Source: Cyclobacteriaceae bacterium (GTDB taxonomy: Bacteria > Bacteroidota > Bacteroidia > Cytophagales > Cyclobacteriaceae). Taken from it: a stretch of DNA of 6,418 nucleotides. A program made the position numbers and the translations under genes. The stretch is taken from positions 1 to 6,418 of the forward strand of contig JAOUOM010000122.1 in the NCBI GenBank assembly GCA_029880385.1, read 5' to 3'. The notes beneath the pieces were generated by a model. The model worked only from the letters and a program-made list of their open reading frames with translations, ran no database searches and had not been told where the DNA came from. This document shows, in pieces, positions 1 through 5,712 of this stretch (positions are counted from its first letter, which is position 1; every line of letters begins with the position of its first letter).

Positions 1-1
1 T

Positions 2-412
2 GCAGGCTCCATGGGACGTGCTTTATCGGAAAGTGAGCAGTCGGAGGATCTGGTTTTCGAGGATTTCCAGGAGTGGATGCGTGCATGCTTTAAACCGGAT
101 TTTACCGCTTTAACAGCGATGAGTGAAAAATTTTCGCAATTGTCAAAAGCACGGCAGCGGGGTTTTGTCACGTATGCCATTGAATTGGTCCGTCAATCAT
201 TATTAGTACAGGCCGGAGGCGGTTTGACTATGTCAGAGGGCAGTGAGCTTGCCTTTGTCTCTAAGTTTAGCCAGACACTACCTTTTGAAATACTGGAAAA
301 GGTATATCAACAGCTTAACCTGGCTATCTTGCACCTGCAGCGAAATGCCAATGCACGGATAACGCATCTGGCATTAAGTATCCGGATTTCCTTACTAATG
401 CGACAGGGTTGA
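2..412 (+). CDS. holB: DNA polymerase III subunit delta prime, C-terminal part (5' end outside window)
   Basis: Delta prime is a subunit of the clamp-loader complex that opens and loads the sliding clamp during replication in the cytoplasm. Only the last 136 codons are visible. The frame is open to the left edge, and the residues AGSMGRAL at the very start match the conserved (G)GSxGRAL turn that follows the AAA+ core in delta-prime proteins. The ATG at 11 therefore lies inside this motif and is not the true start. The rest is the helical collar domain, with the pattern F(Q)EWMRAC near the start and a closing LQRNANARI...L.LSIR segment typical of Bacteroidota homologues. The Walker A and zinc-binding parts would lie upstream, out of view. 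The stop is one base before the next ATG, suggesting co-translation with the protease gene. Family assignment is from remembered similarity; fairly sure. Confidence 0.78.
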   Translation, partial: AGSMGRALSESEQSEDLVFEDFQEWMRACFKPDFTALTAMSEKFSQLSKARQRGFVTYAIELVRQSLLVQAGGGLTMSEGSELAFVSKFSQTLPFEILEKVYQQLNLAILHLQRNANARITHLALSIRISLLMRQG

Positions 413-413
413 C

Positions 414-848
414 ATGGTTTCGAAGCACCTAATAGGACGGAAAGAAAAGGTGGATTTTCCTGAATTTGGTCTGGCTGGTATCAGTGCAAAAGTGGACACG
501 GGTGCCTATACCTCAGCCCTTCATTGTTCTTTTATCCGGGTAGTTGGAGAAAAGCTTGAATTTGCCATTTCACACAACACGGATGAAATACGCCTGGATC
601 GAAAATTTACAACGACTAATTTTACGAGCCGTTTGATTCGCAGTTCCAACGGGAAAACACAGCAGCGGTATGTAATAAAAACTAAAATAAAACTGTTTGG
701 TAAAGATTATTTGACGGAGTTTTCATTGGCAGATCGCAGTAAAATGAAAAACCCCGTATTATTGGGTCGTAAATTGATAAGTGGGCGGTTTATTGTAGAT
801 GTATCAGCAAAATACTTGTCAACCAAAAACATAAAACACAAAGAATGA
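414..848 (+). CDS. rimB: RimB-like retropepsin-fold protease (RimK-associated 'ATP-dependent zinc protease' family)
   Basis: This 144-residue protein belongs to the family named Zn_protease (PF05618), whose fold and DTGA motif are actually those of retropepsin-like aspartic proteases. Visible hallmarks are AKVDTGAYTSALH at residues 26-37 with the presumed catalytic Asp28, the SSNGKTQQRYVI strand at 77-88, and DRSKMKNPVLLGRKL at 107-121, followed by a glycine-arginine turn and FIVDVS. Length and start fit the family, which usually opens just before an (I/L)GR.E.V segment. No signal peptide is present, so it is cytosolic. It overlaps rimK by four bases (ATGA). In Pseudomonas a homologue, RimB, is encoded with RimK and acts on glutamate-tailed ribosomal protein S6, so a trimming role here is likely by inference. 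A retropepsin of this type usually needs a dimer to complete its active site. No rimA-type gene is visible beside it. Confidence 0.85.
   Translation: MVSKHLIGRKEKVDFPEFGLAGISAKVDTGAYTSALHCSFIRVVGEKLEFAISHNTDEIRLDRKFTTTNFTSRLIRSSNGKTQQRYVIKTKIKLFGKDYLTEFSLADRSKMKNPVLLGRKLISGRFIVDVSAKYLSTKNIKHKE
845..848 (+). other. ATGA stop-start overlap coupling rimB to rimK
   Basis: The ATG of rimK (845-847) shares bases with the TGA of the upstream protease gene (846-848). No clear Shine-Dalgarno sequence precedes it; the leader is A-rich. This arrangement is the usual one for translational coupling by a terminating and re-initiating ribosome, which would keep the protease and the ligase in fixed proportion. 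Coupling itself is inferred. Confidence 0.7.
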
Positions 849-1744
849 ATATAGGGGTACTTTCACGAAACGAAAAACTATATAGCACGAGGAGGCTGGT
901 GGAAGCTGCCCGTGACCGTGGGCATGAAGCCACGGTCATTGATCATCTGCGCTGTGACATGATGATCCAGCAGGGAGCCATGGAAATGTACTACCTGGGC
1001 AAAAAACTTGAAAATATTGATGCGGTTATCCCCCGGATTGGGGCTTCTGTCACCTTTTATGGCACGGCGGTCGTTCGTCAGTTTGAAATGATGGATGTGT
1101 TCAGTGCCAATCGGTCAATATCTATTGTTCGATCACGCGACAAGCTCAGAAGCCTCCAGATATTGGCCGGAGCTGGCTTAGGCCTGCCAAAAACAGCTTT
1201 TACCAATTATTCGCGAGAGGAAAAACAGATTATCGAAAAGCTGGGCGGGGCACCGCTAATTATCAAGTTGCTGGAAGGAACACAAGGACTGGGCGTGGTA
1301 TTGGCAGAAACCCAAAAAGCATCCAAATCGGTAATTGAAGCATTTCACGGATTAAAGGCCAGGATCATTGTGCAGGAGTTTATCAAGGAAGCAAAAGCGG
1401 CTGATATACGGGCGTTTGTCATCAATGGTGAAGTCGTCGGGGCCATGAAGCGACAGGGAAATGAAGGGGAATTCCGATCCAATATCCATCGGGGTGGGAG
1501 TGCCTCTGTCATAAAACTCAAACGGGCCGAGAAAATTGCGGCGGTAAAAGCTGCAGATGCCATGGGATTAAGTATTGCGGGTGTGGATTTGTTGCAGTCA
1601 AATCGGGGGCCTTTAATACTGGAAGTAAATTCCTCCCCCGGACTGGAAGGGATCGAAAAAGCAACCCAAATTGATATTGCCGGTAAAATAATAGAATTTA
1701 TCGAGGCCAATTATTTAAAAAAACCAAAAAAGAAACACGCATAA
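845..1744 (+). CDS. rimK: RimK-type ATP-grasp glutamate ligase (ribosomal protein S6 modification)
   Basis: RimK uses ATP to ligate glutamate residues to the C-terminus of ribosomal protein S6. The 299-residue length is essentially that of the E. coli enzyme (300), and the ligand residues fall at matching positions. An N-terminal pre-ATP-grasp domain begins NIGVLSRN and includes STRRLVEAA. Lys100 sits in RSRDKLRSLQ, Lys141 and the glycine-rich loop EGTQGLG lie at 144-150, and the adenine-contact stretch IVQEFIKEA is at 175-183. RGGSA is at 216-220. The metal ligands are Asp248 in AGVDLL plus Glu260 and Asn262 in LEVNSSPGLEGIE. The protein ends in a lysine-rich tail. It follows a RimB-like protease gene with a four-base overlap and is followed by hemC after three bases. 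Substrate is inferred: relatives in the same superfamily ligate glutamate to other small molecules or proteins, but the local match is closest to RimK proper. Confidence 0.92.
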   Translation: MNIGVLSRNEKLYSTRRLVEAARDRGHEATVIDHLRCDMMIQQGAMEMYYLGKKLENIDAVIPRIGASVTFYGTAVVRQFEMMDVFSANRSISIVRSRDKLRSLQILAGAGLGLPKTAFTNYSREEKQIIEKLGGAPLIIKLLEGTQGLGVVLAETQKASKSVIEAFHGLKARIIVQEFIKEAKAADIRAFVINGEVVGAMKRQGNEGEFRSNIHRGGSASVIKLKRAEKIAAVKAADAMGLSIAGVDLLQSNRGPLILEVNSSPGLEGIEKATQIDIAGKIIEFIEANYLKKPKKKHA

Positions 1745-1750
1745 TCAGTG
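1742..1750 (+). other. rimK stop / hemC GTG start junction, same frame
   Basis: The junction reads TAA TCA GTG, all in one reading frame. The TAA ends rimK and the GTG starts hemC. The in-frame TAA excludes any earlier hemC start, and the next in-frame ATG is codon 35, after the conserved IGTR...LALWQA segment. The GTG is therefore the only start that yields a complete enzyme. No good ribosome-binding sequence is visible, so initiation probably depends on ribosomes finishing rimK. Confidence 0.8.
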
Positions 1751-2671
1751 ATACGAATCGGAACACGAAAAAGCAAACTGGCACTCTGGCAGGCTGAATG
1801 GGTAGCGGATACGTTACGTAATGGAGGGCTTGAGGCTGAACTTTTGCTGATGGAAACAAAAGGGGACAAAATTCTTGATGTTTCCATATCAAAAATCGGA
1901 AGTAAAGGGGTTTTTACCGAAGAACTCGAAGAAAAACTGGCATCGAATGAAATAGATATTGCCGTACACAGTGCAAAAGATATGCAGTCAAAATTGCCAC
2001 AAGGATTTGAACTGCTGGCCTTTTCCGAAAGGGAAGGTGTACAGGATGTACTCGTCAGTGATTCGGAACTGAACCTGGATAAGCCCCTAGTGTTGGGTAC
2101 CTCTTCTACCCGTCGTGTAGCGTTCTTAAAGCATTTCTATCCCCATCATTCCATTGTCGACATGCGGGGCAACCTGCAAACACGTATGGAAAAAATGCGT
2201 TCGGGTCATTGCGATGCCCTGGTATTGGCCTATGCGGGGGTACACCGTATGGGGTATGATGAACAGGTAAAAACGCATTTGCCGATTACCGGATTTGTAC
2301 CGGCTGTTGGGCAGGGCAGCATTGCAATCGAATGCCATGGTTCGCTGGATCCGGACAAAAAGGCGCAGATCAGGCAATTGCTGAACCATGAAAAAACCGA
2401 ACAGGCACTTTTGGCTGAGCGTGCATACCTTGCGGCTATGGACGGGGGTTGTAGCATTCCCGTTTTTGGACTGGCTACGGTTGCAAATGACCAGATTTCC
2501 CTCACGGCAGGTATAATCAGCCTCGATGGCCAACGGGTTATAAAACACACGTTATCAGGCACCAATCTCGTTGAACTTGGCAATGAAATGGCAACCTGGA
2601 TACTCGCCAATGGCGGTTTGGAAATTTTGGCGCAAATCAAAAGGGAAATAAACGAGAGCCCAATGAATTGA
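1748..2671 (+). CDS. hemC: Hydroxymethylbilane synthase (porphobilinogen deaminase)
   Basis: The enzyme joins four porphobilinogen molecules into the linear tetrapyrrole hydroxymethylbilane, a cytosolic step of heme biosynthesis. The 307-residue protein carries all the expected signatures. IGTRKSKLALWQAE at residues 4-17 includes Arg7. TKGD is at 37-40. DIAVHSAKDM at 70-79 carries the catalytic Asp78. LGTSSTRR at 116-123 and RGNLQTR at 140-146 provide the arginines that hold the growing chain. PAVGQGSIAIEC runs from 185 to 196. AERAYLAAMDGGCSIPV at 223-239 contains Cys235, the residue that binds the dipyrromethane cofactor. The start codon is GTG, fixed by the conserved N-terminus. It sits three bases after rimK, rather than beside hemA, hemD or hemE as in many bacteria; no other heme gene is in the window. 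Whether the placement has regulatory meaning is unknown. Confidence 0.96.
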   Translation: MIRIGTRKSKLALWQAEWVADTLRNGGLEAELLLMETKGDKILDVSISKIGSKGVFTEELEEKLASNEIDIAVHSAKDMQSKLPQGFELLAFSEREGVQDVLVSDSELNLDKPLVLGTSSTRRVAFLKHFYPHHSIVDMRGNLQTRMEKMRSGHCDALVLAYAGVHRMGYDEQVKTHLPITGFVPAVGQGSIAIECHGSLDPDKKAQIRQLLNHEKTEQALLAERAYLAAMDGGCSIPVFGLATVANDQISLTAGIISLDGQRVIKHTLSGTNLVELGNEMATWILANGGLEILAQIKREINESPMN

Positions 2672-2693
2672 TTGATCACCAACACAATTAAAA

Positions 2694-3545
2694 ATGACAA
2701 ATAAATTTAAACTACTCGTCCTCATTATTTTTTTTAGTCTGGTTTCCTGTGGAGACAAAGATGATTATTTGGTCATCATCCATACAGCTATGGGTGATAT
2801 GACGGTATTGTTATACGATGAAACACCCCTGCATAAGAAAAACTTTCTTGAACTGGCCAGCTCTGGCCGGTATGACAGTACGGTTTGGCATCGGATAATC
2901 AATGGTTTTATGGTACAGGGGGGAAATGTGTATGAAAAAGAAGGGACCGTCGAACCACAGGAAGACAGGATAACGGCAGAAATAGTTCCGGGCTTATTTC
3001 ATGCCAAAGGCGCATTGGCTGCTGCCAGGATGCCGGATAATATCAATCCGGAAAGAAAATCTTCGGCCTGCCAGTTTTACATTGTACAGGGCAAAACCTA
3101 TACGGCAGCGGAACTGACCATCGACCAGCGTGGCTTAAACATGGGGTTAAACCAGCTCCTTCAAATGCCCGAGTATGACTCCATTTATCAGCGATTTATA
3201 CAGGTACAAATGAACAAGGGGTCAATTGAGGAAATCAACGCCCTGGCCTATTCCTATGCCGGCCTGGTAGAAGAAAAACTGGGTATCAGGATACGAAAAG
3301 AGGTTGCGCCCGAAGTGGTGGAAGCGTATACGACTGTAGGAGGAACTCCACATTTGGACAATGAATATACGGTCTTTGGACGGGTTGTAGAAGGTTTGGA
3401 GGTGATAGATAAACTGGCTGCTGTTCGTACCGCACAGGAAAACCGCCCGGTGGAACCCCTTTATCTGACAATGGAAATATCAAAAGTTGCCAAAAAAGAG
3501 ATTACCGAAAAATATGGTTATCACTATGCAGAGCCAAAACAATAA
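2694..3545 (+). CDS. Cyclophilin-type peptidyl-prolyl isomerase, lipoprotein
   Basis: This protein is predicted to catalyse cis-trans isomerisation of peptidyl-proline bonds outside the cytoplasm. Residues 1-18 form a lipoprotein signal peptide ending in the lipobox LVSC, with Cys19 as the lipid-anchored residue. The cyclophilin domain follows from about residue 26. WHRIINGFMVQGG at 65-77 holds the catalytic-site Arg67, Phe72 and Gln75, and CQFYI at 126-130 matches the SQFFI strand. A stretch of about 80 residues (roughly 133-212), predicted mostly helical by eye, separates that strand from LDNEYTVFGRVVEGLEVID at 221-239. In simple cyclophilins this distance is only about 10-15 residues. Insertions here are familiar in Bacteroidota homologues. 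The tryptophan that binds cyclosporin in the human enzyme appears to be replaced by His220. The gene lies 22 bases after hemC and 18 bases before the dehydrogenase gene. Confidence 0.9.
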   Translation: MTNKFKLLVLIIFFSLVSCGDKDDYLVIIHTAMGDMTVLLYDETPLHKKNFLELASSGRYDSTVWHRIINGFMVQGGNVYEKEGTVEPQEDRITAEIVPGLFHAKGALAAARMPDNINPERKSSACQFYIVQGKTYTAAELTIDQRGLNMGLNQLLQMPEYDSIYQRFIQVQMNKGSIEEINALAYSYAGLVEEKLGIRIRKEVAPEVVEAYTTVGGTPHLDNEYTVFGRVVEGLEVIDKLAAVRTAQENRPVEPLYLTMEISKVAKKEITEKYGYHYAEPKQ

Positions 3546-3563
3546 CGCATTAACCGGCCGAAA

Positions 3564-4466
3564 ATGAAACTATTGATAACGGGAGCCAATGGCTTATTGG
3601 GTCAAAAGCTGGTAAGGGAATGTGATGCCCGGGGTATTGAAGTAATCGCTACGGGTGTGGGAAAAAACCGTAACCTGCCGGGACAGTACCACTATGTGCC
3701 GCTCGATATTTGTGACCCGCAGCAAGTGAAGTCGGCCATCGCCAAATTTCGTCCGGATGTAGTCATAAATACAGCCGCAATGACGCAGGTGGATCAATGT
3801 GAAACGGACAGAGAGGCCTGCTATACCCTGAATGTACGTTCGGTATCCTACCTGATTGAGGCATGTAGGGAAAGCCATAGTTTTTTACTCCATTTGTCCA
3901 CTGATTTTATTTTTGATGGTAAAAACGGGCCCTATAAAGAAACCGACGAGCCAAACCCCCTGAGTTATTACGCTGAGACAAAACTGGAATCGGAAAAATT
4001 GCTGGAGGCCAGTGGAATTGATTGGGCGATAGCCCGGACCATGCTTGTTTATGGAATTGTCCACGACATGAGTCGTTCCAATATTATTTTGTGGGTAAAG
4101 CAAAACCTGGAACAAGGAAAAAAAATAAAGGTAGTGAACGACCAGTGGCGAATGCCCACATTAGCCGAAGATTTGGCAAAAGGGTGCCTGCTGATCGCCC
4201 AGAAACGTGCGCAAGGAATATTTCATCTTTCAGGCAAGGACATGCTAACCCCGTATAACATTGCGGTTGCCACAGCCGAATTTTTCAAGCTTGATCCGCA
4301 GTTAATTGAAGAAGTGGACGGTACAGTGTTTTCCCAAACTGCACGGAGGCCAGCCCGTACGGGCTTTGTTTTGGATAAAGCCAGGACCCGGTTAGGGTAT
4401 GAGCCCGTTGGTTTTTCCGACGGGATTGCCATCTTGTCCGGACAACTTGACCGCTTATCGCAATAA
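3564..4466 (+). CDS. RmlD/MAT2B-like NAD(P)-dependent extended short-chain dehydrogenase
   Basis: A 300-residue cytosolic oxidoreductase of the RmlD substrate-binding family. The N-terminal Rossmann fold has TGANGLLG at residues 6-13 for NAD(P) binding. NTAAMTQVDQCE at 69-80 follows the NAAAYTAVDKAE pattern of dTDP-4-dehydrorhamnose reductases. The presumed catalytic triad is in STDFIFDG (112-119) and in Y-A-E-T-K at 136-140. The C-terminal half carries VNDQWRMPTLAEDLA (191-205) and an ARRPARTGFVLDKAR segment (260-274), both typical of the family's substrate-side domain. No rmlA, rmlB or rmlC gene is nearby, so a role in dTDP-rhamnose synthesis cannot be claimed from context. Related proteins act on other nucleotide sugars or, as MAT2B in animals, as regulatory subunits. 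It is the last gene of the left block and is followed by a possible terminator. Confidence 0.85.
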   Translation: MKLLITGANGLLGQKLVRECDARGIEVIATGVGKNRNLPGQYHYVPLDICDPQQVKSAIAKFRPDVVINTAAMTQVDQCETDREACYTLNVRSVSYLIEACRESHSFLLHLSTDFIFDGKNGPYKETDEPNPLSYYAETKLESEKLLEASGIDWAIARTMLVYGIVHDMSRSNIILWVKQNLEQGKKIKVVNDQWRMPTLAEDLAKGCLLIAQKRAQGIFHLSGKDMLTPYNIAVATAEFFKLDPQLIEEVDGTVFSQTARRPARTGFVLDKARTRLGYEPVGFSDGIAILSGQLDRLSQ

Positions 4467-4468
4467 AA

Positions 4469-4509
4469 CCTCTTTTTAAATCGCTGAAAATGAGGCCTGT
4501 TTATTTTTT
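4469..4509 (+). terminator. Possible Rho-independent terminator after the dehydrogenase gene
   Basis: Three bases past the stop codon, CCTCTTTTT (4469-4477) can pair with AAAATGAGG (4487-4495), giving four GC-rich outer pairs, one T-T mismatch and four A-T pairs around a nine-base loop. A T-rich run (TTTATTTTTT) follows at 4500-4509. The stem is weak and the T run begins a few bases late, so this is a candidate, but its place at the end of the six-gene block fits. Confidence 0.4.
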
Positions 4510-4516
4510 ACACAAT

Positions 4517-4532
4517 GATTTTGCAAAAAATC
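4517..4532. repeat. Short hairpin GATTTT-GCAA-AAAATC
   Basis: A perfect six-base inverted repeat around a four-base GCAA loop, which is a GNRA-type tetraloop in RNA. It lies in the 142-base AT-rich gap and could extend the terminator region or lie in a leader. The arms are nearly all A-T, so chance occurrence in this AT-rich stretch is quite possible. Confidence 0.35.
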
Positions 4533-4541
4533 GTTGGAATT

Positions 4542-4554
4542 TGAAATCATTTCA
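4542..4554. promoter_or_regulatory. 13-base palindrome TGAAAT-C-ATTTCA, candidate operator
   Basis: A perfect inverted repeat with six-base arms about a single central C, located 54 bases before the start of the secreted protein gene. Such a compact dyad is shaped like a protein-binding site. It abuts TATATTTA at 4555-4562, which partly resembles the Bacteroidota -7 element TAnnTTTG but lacks the final G. A TTTG at 4540-4543 lies only 11 bases upstream of that, too close for the usual -33/-7 spacing, so the promoter is not convincingly placed. No regulator can be named. Confidence 0.3.
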
Positions 4555-4608
4555 TATATTTATCCTTCCGAAAGAACCGCAATTTTTTAAAAGTAATTTT
4601 TAAGAGCT

Positions 4609-5100
4609 ATGAAACGAATATTCAGCTATGGATTAGTCTTCTTTTTGATTCAATCAGTATTTTCCCAGCATACAATTGAACTCAACGAAAGCGATGTTGA
4701 CATGAAGGTGTTGACCTGGCATTACGATAAATACAAAAACAGTCAGGAAGTTGTTTGGAGCCTGGAAGCCCATGAAGGTGTTGGCACATTTATCGCAAGA
4801 TTTATTTACGAAAATGGCCAATACGAAGTAGACTATGATGAAAAGGGAAATATCCTGAAAGAGATCATATTTTATACGGAAGACAAAGTGCCGACAGAGG
4901 TCATCCAGATATTGGACTACCGGGTGGTAAAGTATAAAATAGACTCCTTTCACAAGGAGACAACCTTTGAAAACAAGGCACCAAAAGAAGTCTATTTTCG
5001 GGTAGAAGCCCGTGCCAAAACAGGAGGTGAAGTTGTTTACTGGTTTGATCAGGACTTCAACATTTTGCCAAAAAAGAGGGATGAGGTAGCAAGCCGGTGA
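4609..5100 (+). CDS. Small secreted protein, PepSY-like (putative)
   Basis: A 163-residue protein with no firmly recognised function. Residues 1-19 form a typical signal peptide (MKRIF followed by a hydrophobic stretch, ending VFSQ), with cleavage probably around residue 19-20, so it should be periplasmic. There is no lipobox. The mature part shows the pattern seen in Bacteroidota PepSY-like (beta-lactamase-inhibitor-like) proteins: a W/Y-rich helix, then FIARFIYENGQYEVDYDEKG at 61-80 resembling the xxAxF.xNGkxyexxYDxxG motif. A second, more diverged unit seems to follow, with VYFRVEARAKTGGEVVYWFD at 128-147 ending in a similar D..xNIL turn. Two tandem units would fit the length. The gene stands alone after an AT-rich gap and converges on the Rid lipoprotein gene. 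An alternative is an unrelated beta-rich secreted protein. Confidence 0.7.
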   Translation: MKRIFSYGLVFFLIQSVFSQHTIELNESDVDMKVLTWHYDKYKNSQEVVWSLEAHEGVGTFIARFIYENGQYEVDYDEKGNILKEIIFYTEDKVPTEVIQILDYRVVKYKIDSFHKETTFENKAPKEVYFRVEARAKTGGEVVYWFDQDFNILPKKRDEVASR

Positions 5101-5129
5101 GACTTGCAGCGATATTATTGAGCTACCTC
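5070..5129 (-). terminator. Inverted repeat across convergent gene ends, possible terminator for the Rid gene
   Basis: GAGGTAGC at 5083-5090 is the exact reverse complement of GCTACCTC at 5122-5129, with 31 bases between. A second pair, GCAAG (5089-5093) and CTTGC (5103-5107), can stack on the inner side of a shortened outer stem. Reading on the minus strand, the structure is followed after seven bases by six T residues (plus-strand A run 5070-5075), so it could end transcription from the Rid gene. No T run follows in the plus direction. The arms lie inside the last codons of both genes. The long loop and the late T run make it uncertain. Confidence 0.35.
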
Positions 5130-5666
5130 CACAATCATTTCCACTTCCACTGCAATATTGCTGGGTAAGGATGCCATGCCTACAGCGGCTCTGGCATGCT
5201 TTCCCCGCTCACCAAATACGGACACCATCACATCTGAATATCCATTGATCACCTTGGGGTGTTCCGTAAAGTCAGCAGAGGCATTGACCATGCCCAGTAC
5301 CTTGACTATGCGAACGACTTTATTCAAATCACCAATTTCGGCTTTTAAAGACGACAATTGTTGAATGGCCGTAAGCCGGGCAGCTTCATATCCTTCTTCA
5401 ATGGTTAAATCAACACCTAATTTTCCTTCTACATAGCCGCCATCCGGTTTTGAGGGACCTTTGCCGGCCAGAAAAATCAGGTTGCCGGTTTGTACGGCAT
5501 TTACATAGCTGGCAACAGGTGCCGAGGGCTCTGTCAAAACAATACCAAGGGATGCGATCCGCTCTTCTATATCATAATCATACCGGTCAGTTGCAGACCT
5601 ATCAGCCTGTGATTGGGTACAGGCAAAAGGCACGACGATGAGTGATAATAATAGCAGGTTTTTCAT
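5115..5666 (-). CDS. RidA/YjgF superfamily lipoprotein
   Basis: Residues 1-15 form a lipoprotein signal peptide with lipobox PFAC and lipidated Cys16, so the 183-residue protein is probably membrane-anchored outside the cytoplasm. From about residue 34 it matches the Rid fold group with the pattern LGIVLTEPSAPVASYV...GNLIFLAGKGP, GKLGVDLTIEEGYEAARL (81-98), VNASADFTEHPKVINGYSD (127-145) and HARAAVGMASLPSNIAVEVE (157-176). Classical RidA deaminates enamine/imine intermediates from pyridoxal-phosphate enzymes, using an arginine in an ARLP-type motif. Here the corresponding position appears to be Ser166 (ASLP), so the classical deaminase activity is unlikely, and this subgroup is not well characterised. 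It lies 46 bases downstream of the AsmA-like gene on the same strand and may share its transcript. Family is sure, activity is not. Confidence 0.88.
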   Translation of the reverse strand: MKNLLLLSLIVVPFACTQSQADRSATDRYDYDIEERIASLGIVLTEPSAPVASYVNAVQTGNLIFLAGKGPSKPDGGYVEGKLGVDLTIEEGYEAARLTAIQQLSSLKAEIGDLNKVVRIVKVLGMVNASADFTEHPKVINGYSDVMVSVFGERGKHARAAVGMASLPSNIAVEVEMIVEVAQ

Positions 5667-5712
5667 ATTTACGGGTTTTGGTTCACTATAATTTGCCAGA
5701 TAGGCTGGGCAA

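Noticed and set aside
1345..1710. Open frame of 121 codons antisense to rimK
   Set aside because: Covers the ATP-binding core of rimK and has no recognisable features of its own.
1717..1731. A7 and A6 runs at the end of rimK as a programmed frameshift site
   Set aside because: The normal frame gives a full-length RimK, no stimulatory structure is evident, and the tail is ordinary lysine codons.
2230..2700. Open frame of 156 codons antisense to hemC
   Set aside because: Lies over a fully conserved hemC gene, shows no family pattern, and is explained by codon bias of the opposite strand.
4022..4258. Open frame of 78 codons inside the dehydrogenase gene in another frame
   Set aside because: Lies fully within a conserved gene and its translation has no recognisable domain.
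3564..4466. Calling this gene rmlD (dTDP-rhamnose synthesis)
   Set aside because: The family signature fits, but no rmlA, rmlB or rmlC gene is present nearby and the family has several functions.
5685..5712. TTGCCC / 16 bases / TATAGT on the minus strand before the Rid gene, resembling a sigma-70 promoter
   Set aside because: Bacteroidota primary promoters use a different consensus (TTTG and TAnnTTTG), which is not seen here; the match may be chance.
5693..5712. TTGCC / GGCAA inverted repeat just after the AsmA-like stop codon
   Set aside because: Only five pairs around a ten-base loop and no T run downstream on the minus strand, so it is not supported as a terminator.
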